The notes beneath the pieces were generated by a model. The model made no database searches, had not been told where the DNA came from, and saw nothing but the letters and a program-made list of their open reading frames with translations. Position numbers and translations under genes: made by a program. Of a stretch of 64,000 nucleotides of DNA, positions 10,128 through 20,380 are shown in pieces. The first letter of the stretch is position 1, and each line of letters starts with the position of its first letter. Source of the DNA: Nothopassalora personata (lineage: Eukaryota > Ascomycota > Dothideomycetes > Mycosphaerellales > Mycosphaerellaceae); NCBI GenBank assembly GCA_033816765.1, contig CM066292.1, forward strand, positions 4,030,001-4,094,000. Reading direction: 5' to 3'.

Positions 10128-11335
10128 TCAATTCACGGCCAAGAAGCCCTTCGGGGCTCGCCGCCGACTACCATTCCGGCTGCCATGAATCATGCGCACG
10201 ATAGCGGTCCGTCTTGTAATGACTCTCATGCGAGGCTTGCGGGCGGAAGCATTAGATGAGATGCCTGACAAGCTTGATCCAGGCGATGAAGATTCTGTGG
10301 ACTCAGGGCTCTCATGACCCTTCTGTGTTTGCCCAACCTCCGAAGTCGTGATGGTGGTCTGCTTGAACAGCTCGTTCATGGCAAGCTCGTCCGTCGGAAG
10401 CGAGTACGTGACGCCAACGGCTGAAGGCATGGACTTGTCAGAACAGGCATTGGCAATGAAGCGCGCCATTTCGTACAAGCTAGCCTTGTCGGTCGGAACG
10501 TGATGCGTGCCACGGAAGTGCACGATGGAAGCGTCTTCGCATGCGTCGGCGAGGTCATTCGAGCGTTCGGTGCTGACCATTGTGTCGAACTCCGCTATGA
10601 CGTGAAGTGACGGCGTGCTGATTTTTGGGTTGTAGAAGCCGTTGTAGTATTTGGTAGCTCCCTGAAAACCACAGCAAGAGACCGCGAACTTGAACGGTGC
10701 CTGTGGCGGTGCGACCACGAAGGGGGCAGCTTGTCCAGCCAGTGCTGCTATACGTTCGGGGGTGCCCTCGCAGAGTGCTGTGAGCATCATAGCTACAGCG
10801 GCACCTTGAGAGAAGCCGATGATACCGTCGACCGGGCCGTGCTCTTTAAGGTAATTGCACAGGTATTCTATGCTCTGGTAGAGATGTTCGTGCTCGATGT
10901 GAAACTCCAGTATGCGCCACCATGCATAGATGTCGACTTCTTCGACAGCCCATGCCGTAGATGGGCGTCGTTCAGGAGCACCATGCTTGGAGTCCGGAAT
11001 GAGATGAAGCGGGCCGTTCGGGCAGAGCCATTCTACTCCGTCGTATTGGTGTAGTAGATCGTTATGTAGCGACTCTTTGAGGTATGCTTCAAGCTGACCC
11101 GTCTTCATTGCAATGCGAAGATAATCGCCGCTTTGCCCAAAGCCTGCGTTGAGGTCAGCAGATGGAATAAATGATATCTGGTCTTGAGTGACGGACCATG
11201 AAGAGCCAGGACGCGTAGCTTTCGCCGAGTCGGCACTGCCGGTATAGCCTCCTCCAAATAGTTCTCCGTGATCAGCTGGAACTCCGTATCCAGGACACCA
11301 GGAACAATGGTGGTGGTCTCGAGAGCAGCTCTCAT
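10128..11335 (-). CDS. FSH1-type serine hydrolase
   Basis: Two exons on the minus strand, 11335-11197 and 11143-10128, joined by a 53-bp intron with a weak donor (GTCCGT) and a good branch and acceptor (CTGAC..ACGCAG); product 384 aa. Splicing brings RKLRVLALHG together with FGQSGDYLRIAMKTG, the usual opening of the FSH1 alpha/beta-hydrolase family. The nucleophile elbow is GFSQGAA, the acid is probably the Asp in EFDTMVS and the His lies in GTHHVP, so the triad is intact. A C-terminal tail of about 90 residues, Ser-rich then Arg-rich, is longer than in typical family members. The family includes yeast Fsh1-3 and stand-alone hydrolases of secondary-metabolite clusters; the substrate is not predictable, and no polyketide synthase or NRPS lies nearby. 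The ATG at 11335 gives a short N-terminus before the fold. Confidence 0.85.
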
Positions 11336-13817
11336 TGTTGCAAGTGTCTTCAAAAAAGGTGTCAAGATTGAGATGGCTCTGACTATGGGCACACGGATAT
11401 TGCTCCTGATGATCAACGACAATAGCACATAGCATATGGCAAGAGGTGAAGTGCCATGTACTTATGTCTGCACCGCAGACTCCAGACCGATCGCTGCATG
11501 GGAATCGGCAATCGTCCGATCGCATGGCTGGACGTATCCAAGGGATCATCAGATGCTTTCGTGCCTGCATCTGGTCTGCAAACTCTCCGTAGCGGCATGA
11601 ATGCAGCCTTTGTCGCAGCCACGATAGGGTCTGACCTTCCTGATCGGGGCTTCTTGATGAGACAAATAAGGTCTCGACAGTAGCAGAAAACGGAACATTT
11701 GGAGTGCCTAAGTGCTTGCATGTGAATTCCTGCTGGTCTGGTCTAACTCGGGTTATGGGTGGATTCCGTGCCATCCGCAACTACCGTGTTGGCGCAGCAG
11801 ACGTCCCATGACTGTTCGCAATGGCGTCGATGTGATGTTTGTCCAGGCGCGCTAGATTTGAGACCTGTGTTGAGACACTTGCTCGCAAATCGTGATACTC
11901 GCATGCGCCGTATGCCAGCTAGAAAATTGCTGCAACAGCAGTCCACCGCATGCTGACAATGGATCCCTTCCAAGTCATACTCCTGTGCTCGACAGCGAAG
12001 TATGATGAGCATGTAGTCGTTATTGATGGATGGCGTCCAAACTGTTCGTCGGACTGATGGTCTATGCAAGACATAAGGCGTCATCGATATAAGGCCAGAT
12101 CTGTGACTGATAAACTTTGGTAGCGATGTGCTTGAACCATAATTCTGCAACGTTCAGCGCTGGTCGTCCTCACCTTCCACCATGTGCATATGCAATGTGC
12201 ATGTGTTTGCCATGCAGAGACCGTTCGTCCGAATAATTGTACCAGCTGTTGGGAACGTAGACCGCAGGCCCATAAAACCCGGAGCCGTTATGCAGCATTC
12301 ACAATTCAACGGCTCTTGTGAAGGCCGAGTACAAATGACGCTGTTTAAGTCTACTGCATTGACGCTTCTTGAGCTGAGAATCTGTGAAAATGCATCTGGT
12401 GGTTTCTGACGTAACATTAGTCGATAGCCTTTTGCCACTCTTGCTCTGGCGAGGTCTCATGGAGCGTTCAAGAGCGTTGCTGAAGGTGCTTCATCATCCC
12501 TGTACTGACTGCCTGCTCGCAAGCATGAAGACACCGCGATCGATGGACGTATGCATGTAGATAACTGCAATTGGCTCCGGAAGTGCCAGCGCCTTGCCTT
12601 GGCATCTGACGATGACGGGATGGATCTGTGCGGGTGCTGTTCTGGCCGTTACCGCCGGTCCTGTCTCACACATCCCATGCGCCATCTGATCGAGCGATCA
12701 GCCTCGAGCGACGAGGTCTGACATTGTCGAGTATCTTTCTCCGTCTGTTTGAATTGTTTGTGTCTTCCCTGGCTTGAGGTCCCCCGCCTCAAGACAGTAT
12801 CACTCCGATAATCCTGTGACCTCATCCAGGACCACAAAGCACGACTGGGCGTTACCACCAAAAGGCTCAATCAGAGTTCCGTGAAGGGCTGCGAGAGTGA
12901 TTCCACTTCACCCTTAGGCAGCTTGCTGAACGACGTCTTGAACCAGGGCCGGTCAATTTATGTTCATACTAGTAAATAGACAAGGCAAACACGCGGCTTG
13001 TGTCTGCAGGTGGAAGTCGCCGACAGCTACCTTTTTGCAGCCAACACGATTTCTCGTAACAAAGCATGCTCTCTAGACCGCGCCTTATAGACACCAGATC
13101 TTGCTGAGGGAGAAAAGTATCGTGTGGCGAGGATGATCAGAGAAGGAAGATCAGGTAGTCTGTAAAGAAGCGATGTCGTTGCGAAGCTTGCATGGTCGCG
13201 TGGCGTCCAGCAAGCAGGTTATTCCTGATACGGATCCACTCCGGTCATGGGAATACATCTCCAACAACCAGTGGGCTTCATACACAGTCCTTGGATGCGA
13301 AGAAGATCTCATCGACCGATAGCCGTGATCTGTTCTGATTGTGAAAGATGGTCCCGTGCTGCTGGGAACGCTGACCCCGATCCAAGTCATTCAAAGTGAC
13401 TGTGCTTGTATATCGGGTGACTGAGTCGCTGTTCGAGCTTGAGCGTTTGGGTCCACGCCCCTGTAGCAGGAGATACGAGTGTTGAGCATGAGATGATCTG
13501 TGCAAGCAGTTCTGCCGTCCCATTGTCGCTGGCGAAGACATAATGCATGGCTTGGCGGGAACGCGGCGAGCGGCTTCAGCTTGCCAAACATCACGACCAC
13601 CATCTGCACGTATGCCGCGCGATCGACCATTAATGTCCAACGCAAAAGCTCCATCTCTCGCCATTGCTAGAAGCAATACAATGAAGATGCAAAGAGGACA
13701 AAGCTTGCGTTGAAGGAAATGATATCGTGCTAAGGCAGTGAGAAAACACGCTCTGCTCGCCATATCGCCCCGGATATTCTTACCTTCGCCCAACTCCACC
13801 AGAGCAGAGAGGAAGCA
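11336..13817. other. Long intergenic stretch, no gene seen
   Basis: About 2.5 kb with only short frames of random look on both strands. None shows a domain, a signal peptide plus coherent frame, or a clean chain of splice sites. Composition is ordinary, without the TA excess of the RIP blocks, so it is not an obvious transposon. It could hold decayed genes too old to read. Confidence 0.45.
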
Positions 13818-14204
13818 ATGTCAGGAAAAGGCGGAAAGTAGACAGATAAGGGGAAGAAATCGGGCATCAGCAAGGACTGGGCAGAGATTGACAGTGATGG
13901 AAGTATCGAAAGCGTCGATGAACCCGAACCATTTACAGTCGTCGCCAATACATCGGTCTTCGAAGACCTTGACGACATGGCCGAGACCGATGGAGAGGTA
14001 GAGTCACCGCAGCCAGATAGCGAGGAGAGGAGGACGAGGAAGGCCAAGTGTCGGCAGGAAGAGCAAGAGCGCGAGGGCGCCGCCGAGAGCAGTGGCGGTA
14101 AGACCGGACCAGGTGAAGGCGGACCATCAGGCAGTGACTCCACGAACAGGCATGGCGAGAAGCCTTCTGAAGGGGACAGAGCCTCCAATTCGAACAAAAA
14201 GTGA
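13818..14204 (+). pseudogene. Acidic low-complexity ORF with early stop
   Basis: From ATG 13818 the frame reads MSGKGGK and then a TAG at 13839. The same frame then continues open for 120 codons to TGA 14202, starting TDKGKKSGISKDWAEIDSD and passing through VDEPEPFTVVANTSVFEDL. The long middle part reads like real protein: acidic, with alternating Ser and Glu, then a Lys/Arg/Glu/Gln stretch and a Gly/Ser-rich tail. Either the gene has gained a nonsense codon, or translation starts elsewhere (ATG 13977 gives only 75 aa), or an unrecognised intron removes the stop. A minus-strand frame of 255 codons (14497-13730) overlaps it; its first 100 residues are plausible, but I see no known domain. I do not recognise either protein. 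Confidence 0.4.
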
Positions 14205-16493
14205 GGTCTTCGGGCAACGGGAGCAGCGTGAGGAGTCTTCGAGTGTTGATGCCAGGCCTTCGTCGTGTTGATGAAAGTCCGTACTTCCTCTCGGGATATC
14301 GTAGCTGCGACGAACGTATGGTATGTTACAATGTCTCCCGTCCGTATGTTAAGTCGTCTTGGTGTCTTGATCGTCTCCTTCATTGCGATCTCTTCTTTGG
14401 ATAGGAGCAAATCCTTTAGCCGGAGTCCTGCGATGGTCGCTTCTTCGCCTCCTGAGAGGACAATTGCACTGGTCGTGCCCGGAAGGCTGTTCATCAATCA
14501 TTAGATAAGTAACCCTGGATCACCGATAGTCCAAGCCAAGTAATGGTTTCCTACATTTCTTCGTTCCAGTCCAAAGGATGCGGGAGAGGTACACTGCAAT
14601 TTTGAACGGGTTCTCGACCAAAGCTGGGCCAAGAGTCACTATCGAATCCTTTCCCTACGGCTCATCAAGTAGGTGTTAGTTGTTCTTGTGGCATATCCTC
14701 CGGAAGAGGTGCTCGGATAAATTTGGGGTGGCGTTGCAAGGCCGAGATCGCGCTGAACAGCGTCAAGGCTATGCGCGTCGTTCGATTGTCTTGAGGGACG
14801 GTGGCGCCCTCGTCTGCAACCAGGGATAGTAATGTATGCTCCTGTAAGTGCCAATCGGTCGAGAGTATGGACGGAGTCTCCCACCCGCGCGTTAGGCTAG
14901 TGACGAGGAGTACGGTGCTGAAGCATAAGGCTGCAACAAGTCTTGGTGACTGAAGCTATGACAGCATGTCTCGTATCGTCTTCGACACAGTGGCATCCAT
15001 CGAGGTAACGCCCGAGGCATAGCAGTAGCTCTCTGCGCTGGAGCATTTGTCGCCGTCCGTTGTTCTATGAGGAGTACAGAGGTGGGCATGGACAGACGCT
15101 GGAGTTGGTAGCCCTGCCCACTCTCGTTCTCGTCCCATCGCACTCCCTGCTCTTGGTCATCATAGGCACGAAGCGTGAGAGTCCTTCGAGGTGCTCGCGC
15201 AGTAATGAGTGACACGATGCGCACGGGGGACGGCTGCCGACCGCGTCTTCGCCGTGTGGAATTAATTGCACGAGCACATCTTGCGCTTTCTGCCTGTCCG
15301 TCAGCTGTACACGATAGAGCGCGTGAGCGACATCTGAGTGAGTCTACCGCATCAAAGGCTCGGTGAGGCTGCAGAGAATGAGGCACTCCTAAGAGGTAGG
15401 CGAGCGTGTTTTGATGCTTTAGTCCCAGTATTCCCAAACAGGCATAGCCTTTCAACGTGACGTCCAGCACCGAACAGCACGACGGCGATCCAGGACAGCC
15501 AAACATCATCTGCACTTGTGATATCAAGCCCCAAAACCAGATGGATCGGCAGAAGACCATGTCAACTATCGCCACATCGAGCTTCAAGAGTATTGAAGCT
15601 CGCTGGCGGACGCTGTTGAGGCCTGCACAAGAGCCATACAGCCTGCTCGCTACAGGCTCACAAAGCCCGCCTGCCCTCCCCCGAGCATGAGAGGCCAAGC
15701 ACGATGGGAAGAGCACCATCCGACTGTCGTAGGGCTAGTGCCCGCCGTCGACGATAATTTGTGATGACTTTGTACAGACTTCAAGACGAAAGTGTGCGGC
15801 ACGATTCTTCAGCTAACACAAGTCCGGTTTTGGACGACCTTCCCACACATCACGATTCACCATCAACCACCGAGAACCAAGCACAGACCTGCTGCACAGT
15901 CTCTGCTCGCGCACACTATCTGAGGCGGTCGACATGTCCTCTGACTCCGAGTCGCATACACTTCCTATCGGACGACAGTGCCATCGTCGACTCGCAGGCA
16001 GCGAGGATGGAAAGGACGTGGCACACAGGTCGGCTGGTCGACCCTTCTCAACACTCGCCACCAAGCACGACTGCCTCGTCATTATCCGGCCCTCTACGAT
16101 ATTGCCAGACCGGCGACATCTGGACATCTGGAACAGTTGACGGCCACCATCTCAGTCGATGAAGTACAAACGACCGGCAGCCACCTCGACGACGTGATCG
16201 CACCCAACCAGAGCGCACGGTCTCGACTTGTGAGCTGTTTTGATCCGAAAAGCCGCTAAGCCGTATACGAGTCAAGCGAAATCTTCCTGCCGCTGAGACG
16301 CGACTTCCCTCGAGAGAGCACAACATTGCAGAATCCCGCTGTTCTTCGCGCATCTCATCGTTCAGTCCACCACCACCACCAACAACACCACAACAACCAC
16401 CACCACCACCACCACCAGCAATCTTCCTGCCCAGCAACACTTTTGCACGAGCTTCACTACGTCACATCCATCTCATCAGCAGCAACATTAGCC
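14205..16493. other. Intergenic, plus upstream region of H2A.Z
   Basis: No supported gene. The N-terminal part of the minus-strand frame 14497-13730 lies at the left end. Two long shadows (minus 15719-14892 and plus 15761-16162) have no domain and look random. The last 500 bp are the promoter and 5' UTR of the H2A.Z gene and contain a CAC/CAA microsatellite. Confidence 0.45.
16367..16420. repeat. CAC/CAA triplet microsatellite in 5' UTR
   Basis: An almost uninterrupted run of CAC and CAA triplets lies about 75-125 bp upstream of the H2A.Z start codon, so it is probably transcribed as 5' UTR. Confidence 0.85.
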
Positions 16494-17187
16494 ATGGCAG
16501 GCGGCAAGGGTGCGAATGCGCGCAATCTCACGCACCGGTCGACGTTCTAACGTCTCAACAGGCAAGACCGGAGGCAAAACTGGTGGCAAGGCAGGCGGCG
16601 CTGAGGCCGGAAAGAGTCAGAAGTCTCACTCTGCGAAGGCCGGACTCCAGGTACGTGATATCGGCTAGGGAGACACGATGTGCATGGCAGCAAACTCGGT
16701 CAAGGCGGGCGCGTCACAAAGTGCATTTCGTCACTCTGTCGCATCTTGGACGTGCGACATGCGACGACATCCTGTGCGCCATGTCTCCACACCCTCTCGC
16801 ATCACGTCGACTGCCCCCCCCCCCCCCCCCCCACATGTCTCGCGCAGCATACTGACCGAGCACGCGCCATAGTTTCCATGTGGACGAGTCAAGCGTTTCC
16901 TCAAGTCGCAGACCCAAAACAAGATGAGAGTCGGAGCCAAGGCTGCTGTCTACGTGACTGCGGTCCTCGAGTACCTCACCGCCGAAGTCCTCGAACTCGC
17001 TGGAAACGCTGCCAAGGATCTCAAGGTGAAGCGTATCACACCTCGCCATCTTCAGCTTGCGATCCGCGGAGACGAAGAACTCGATACCCTGATCCGCGCG
17101 ACCATCGCCTTTGGTGGTGTCCTGCCACATATCAACCGCGCTCTTCTGCTCAAGGTCGAACAGAAGAAGGGCAAGAAGGCGGAGTAA
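16494..17187 (+). CDS. htz1: Histone H2A.Z variant
   Basis: Three exons, 16494-16509, 16562-16650 and 16873-17187, encode 139 aa. The introns are 52 bp (GTGCGA..CAACAG) and 222 bp (GTACGT..CCATAG). The N-tail [15 protein letters not shown] is rich in Gly and acetylatable Lys. The core has [15 protein letters not shown] (alpha-1), [20 protein letters not shown] (alpha-2) and the H2A.Z-specific acidic-patch and docking sequence, with [20 protein letters not shown]. Canonical H2A differs at exactly these places, so the variant assignment is firm. It replaces H2A in nucleosomes flanking promoters, deposited by the SWR1 complex. The second intron is long for this locus and carries a run of 19 C. 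The C-terminus (EQKKGKKAE) is short, as usual for fungal H2A.Z. Confidence 0.97.
16814..16832. repeat. Poly-C tract of 19 in H2A.Z intron 2
   Basis: Nineteen consecutive C, about 40 bp before the acceptor of the second H2A.Z intron. The pyrimidine run lies upstream of the acceptor, where it may act as a polypyrimidine tract; the exact length could be a sequencing approximation. Confidence 0.9.
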
Positions 17188-18559
17188 AGATGGAGAGGTG
17201 AAGGACAAGAGATACCCGACTGCTTTCTATACAGTCGCACCGGCAGACGAGGACGAAGTGCGGGGGCGTGCTTCTGGCGTTTGCGATTCGAGAAGAGTTA
17301 CGCATGACGGGAATGGCTAGGAGTTTGTAGGTGGTTGGTGTTCATCGGACAGGCGTGTATGGTGCTTTCTGTAGCAGTATATCATCGAAAAAGAACCTTA
17401 GAAACAGTCGATATCATTGTCGAGAGTATCGAATGGACGCAGACACTTAGGTCTGATCGTGTCGCTAAGTCTAGCTGACGTGTGCCAATAGCGCGGCGGC
17501 GAATGAAGACCCGGGTTCAAGGCAAGTGATTGCACGCAAGTTGCGCACATCTGAAGCTTCAACGTGGTGCAACGGAGTCGAAGTGCGATCAACATATGAT
17601 GTGTCAGCCGGAAGATATGCAATTACATTGCGGCACTCAGTGTGATACTGCTGGGCAGTATTCGCATGCGATCGTTCTGCACCTCTAAACAACCTAAGCT
17701 GTACCGTCGCTCGCGTGCATACAACTTGGCGCCAAGTTGTCACAGCCTGATGGAGCCCCGTCTGGTCAACCATGGCCCGTGAGTCCCGCTGTCAAATCGT
17801 ATCAATTTCGTGGAACAGCCGTATACCGATGAAATTATCTTGCCTCGGTTTGGTAGCTGCTCTTCTCGCTGAGTCCTTCCCTAGCCGCCGGTGGACATTG
17901 GCACGGCGTTGCTTTGGTCCGCTCTCGCTCAGTCACGACGGTCACCTAGTAGCTGGAAGCCGGTTCCATGAACGCCGTACTCACCACGCCAAGTGACGAA
18001 ATGAAAGATGCTACAAGTAACGACAACTGCACTGTAAGGACAGCGACTACCGCGCGCAAGCCAGCAGCATCCAGGGAACAACAGTCCCTTACGGCGACCC
18101 ACATCCCAACAAAGGCAGATATCAAGGTCATCAGCCTGCCCCTTCTCCACCATCGTCCGCGCAAGCGCTAAAGGTCAGCTCTACTGCAACAGAGGCACTG
18201 CTAGAAATGGCGGCTGTGAAGCAGTGACACTCAAGAGGCACACTTTCTGCGTCGGAGAAGTCCAGGCAAGATTGATGCTGAGGTATTGACAATGACCATA
18301 CATGATCTAGTGCGTTCGCGGCGCATGCTTCGGCGAATATACCCGAAAGAAGGATTCCACCAAGGACGTGTCTGAGGAGGGCACCAAGGAGGGCACTATT
18401 TATACCATTATATCGTGGTAGGCTTTCAACGTCCCATACCGACACGCTGCACATTCTGAACAACTATGGGTTATGCTCACAATGAGTTGACAGTGCTCCG
18501 CTCACAATGTAGGCTGTCATCTAACAAGGGGAGCAACAGTATGGTGTCGAGCTTTCAAG
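17188..18559. other. Intergenic, no supported gene
   Basis: H2A.Z 3' flank, then about 1.2 kb of short frames. A frame at 17829-17996 begins MKLSCLGLVAALLAES like a signal peptide but runs only 55 codons into basic, non-conserved sequence. A minus-strand frame at 18463-18131 has hydrophobic patches but no known motif. Neither is supported. Confidence 0.45.
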
Positions 18560-19372
18560 ACGGTTTCTTCAGCTCAATAGTCGGCTTGTTCATGACATCC
18601 TCGTTCTGGAAGCATTAAACGACGTGCATGATGCACCCGGCAGACCTTCTCGAGAGAGGTAAGGCTGACGCCTTGCCGATATTGTGTTGCTGTCAAGCTC
18701 AACAATGCAGACTACATGGAGGGGGCTGAAGGTCTACAGCGAGAGGAGGCACTGGAGCAGGTGAAGTGGCTGATTAACTGTGGCATGGTTGATTTGGTCG
18801 AGCTAAGTGGCGGCAACGCTGAGCAGAAGACGTCTGGTCTGCAGTCCTCCTTTGGCAAGAAGACAATCAGTGAGGCATCCAAAATGAGGGAAAGCACCAG
18901 GATCCGCGAAGCCTTTCTCACAGACTTTGCAGAGACAGTGCAAGCACTTGACTCGCCAATTCCTATCCAGCTACCCGGCGGGTTCAGGTCAAGAACAGGC
19001 ATGGCCGATGCGCTCGAGCCTGGCGTCTGCGACATGATCGGGCTGGGTCGTGCAGCTGTGCTCGAACCAGAGTTACCGCGGAAGACCTTGCTCAATGCTG
19101 ACGTTGGTGACGATACTGCGATTGGAATTTCGCACCAGATTCAGGGACTGTGGCTCACGAAATTTGTGCCATCGAAAGTGATTGGCGGACGCTGGCCGAT
19201 TCCATTCTTCTACTACAGCATGCGGCGTCTAGGGAATGGCATGATGAGCGATCCGGATGCGACGCTTCCATTCATCTTCTTCCACAATTTGTGGCGTGTC
19301 TTGAAAGCCTCGGGGCTTGGATTGTTGCAAAGCCTCATGATGGTGGGAGCAGTAAGTTTGGGGCAACTGTGA
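18560..19372 (+). pseudogene. Old Yellow Enzyme-type fragment, N-terminus lost
   Basis: The frame to TGA 19372 reads CVAVKLNNADYMEG, then GMVDLVELSGGN, a helix rich in REAFLTDFA, and GGFRSRTGMADALEPG followed by CDMIGLGRAA. These are the later beta-strands of the FMN-binding TIM barrel of NADH:flavin oxidoreductases: V-K-L-N-x-A-D, E-x-S-G-G-x, G-G-F-R-S and D-x-I-G-L-G-R-A. The first half of the barrel, with the FMN-contact Pro/Thr strand and the His-x-x-His/Asn pair, is absent. Upstream, a related stretch (about 18560-18655, LVHDILVLEALNDVHDA) is in another frame. A 5'-truncated, frameshifted copy fits best, although the downstream 218 codons are intact and might be transcribed. The last 35 residues (after PFIFFHNLWRV) look hydrophobic, like the C-terminal extension of this enzyme subfamily. 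Confidence 0.6.
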
Positions 19373-19594
19373 TGGACTGCTCGATGCTTTAGTATCCTTT
19401 CCGACCTCATCGGAGCCACAAAGATACAGCTAGTGTGCTCGTGGGCAGAAATCGGACCAAGGAAACATGTGACCAGTAGAATGAGACCATCGCCCAGCTC
19501 GTAAGCTGAACGCCTCGCGGCCGCACTCAAAAGTCCATCGCTTTTCAATCACTTTTTCCTAGAGAAGCCTCCACGCATACAGTCCCTCGACATC

Positions 19595-20380
19595 ATGGAC
19601 ACGCAACGTGTGATCAACTCTGAGCGTCTTGCGAGGCCGCTGCGTCAGGTACAAATGCAGCATGCCAGGATACCTCCCAAGAATTGCTTTTACGACCTTC
19701 CCACCGAGCTCAGACTGGCCATCTACGCCATCGCTTACCGACGTATTCCAATCCAGGTCTTTCGGAATGGCTGGAGCTGCAAATATTCCTCCCCATATCG
19801 GCCCTCCTCGAAGCGACACGTCTGTCTGCAATATCACAACTACAAGGACTTGATGGTGGACAAGCAGTATTACAATGAAGCTATCACCCTGTTCTATCGC
19901 GAAGCAGTCTGGCATTTCTCCAGCCTCGATGACCTAGAAAGATTCGTGCTGCTGGCACCAAAGGCCTGCCGAGAGAATGTCCAGTCTATCGCCGTGCTTC
20001 GCGACCGTCCAGACCAATCTGCCACGTCAAGATCTCAAATATGGACGACGAAGATATGCAATGACGCTTTGCCACGTCTGAGGCACCTCACGCTGTACCC
20101 GTCGACAACTTGGGCATATCGGGCGGGCTGGGATGACATACAGGCGGTGTATCGAGCGCTTGAAAGCGACGAGAGCAGTGCGAAACTTCTGGCACTCCGA
20201 GGGTTGAAGAGTTTCACTCTGAGACAAGTCCCCGATCATAGACGGTGGACATTCGATCTGCTCGGTAGTGGTCTTTACGGGCCAGGCCTGCCCGAAAGAA
20301 CGAGAAAGGAAGTGTTGGACCAGCTTGAGGCGAGAATAGCCAGTGTGGTGTGCCAGCCGAAAGCTTTGACAAGTCGATAG
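19595..20380 (+). CDS. F-box/2EXR-like domain protein
   Basis: Intronless frame of 261 aa. After a short N-terminus it has CFYDLPTELRLAIYAIAYR (about residues 31-49), the L-P-x-E-L-R-x-x-I-Y signature of a large family of fungal proteins annotated as F-box-like, 2EXR or DUF7730 domain proteins. A following segment (VDKQYYNEAITLFYREAVWHF) fits the family's 'Q-x-x-x-E-a-x-x-x-f-y' pattern. The rest has no recognised repeat or catalytic motif. Such proteins are numerous and fast evolving in Dothideomycetes, and their functions are mostly unknown; a role as a substrate adaptor of an SCF ligase is sometimes assumed but not shown by this sequence. Confidence 0.72.
   Translation: MDTQRVINSERLARPLRQVQMQHARIPPKNCFYDLPTELRLAIYAIAYRRIPIQVFRNGWSCKYSSPYRPSSKRHVCLQYHNYKDLMVDKQYYNEAITLFYREAVWHFSSLDDLERFVLLAPKACRENVQSIAVLRDRPDQSATSRSQIWTTKICNDALPRLRHLTLYPSTTWAYRAGWDDIQAVYRALESDESSAKLLALRGLKSFTLRQVPDHRRWTFDLLGSGLYGPGLPERTRKEVLDQLEARIASVVCQPKALTSR

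Noticed and set aside
14892..15719. 275-codon minus-strand frame
   Set aside because: No hydrophobic core, domain or codon pattern; looks like a chance frame in a GC-balanced region.
17500..17560. GGGTTCAAGGCA resembling a tRNA T-arm box
   Set aside because: No acceptor stem, D-arm or anticodon arm can be folded around it.
17829..17996. Frame beginning with a signal-peptide-like MKLSCLGLVAALLAES
   Set aside because: Only 55 codons, then basic random-looking sequence and no splice continuation I could support.
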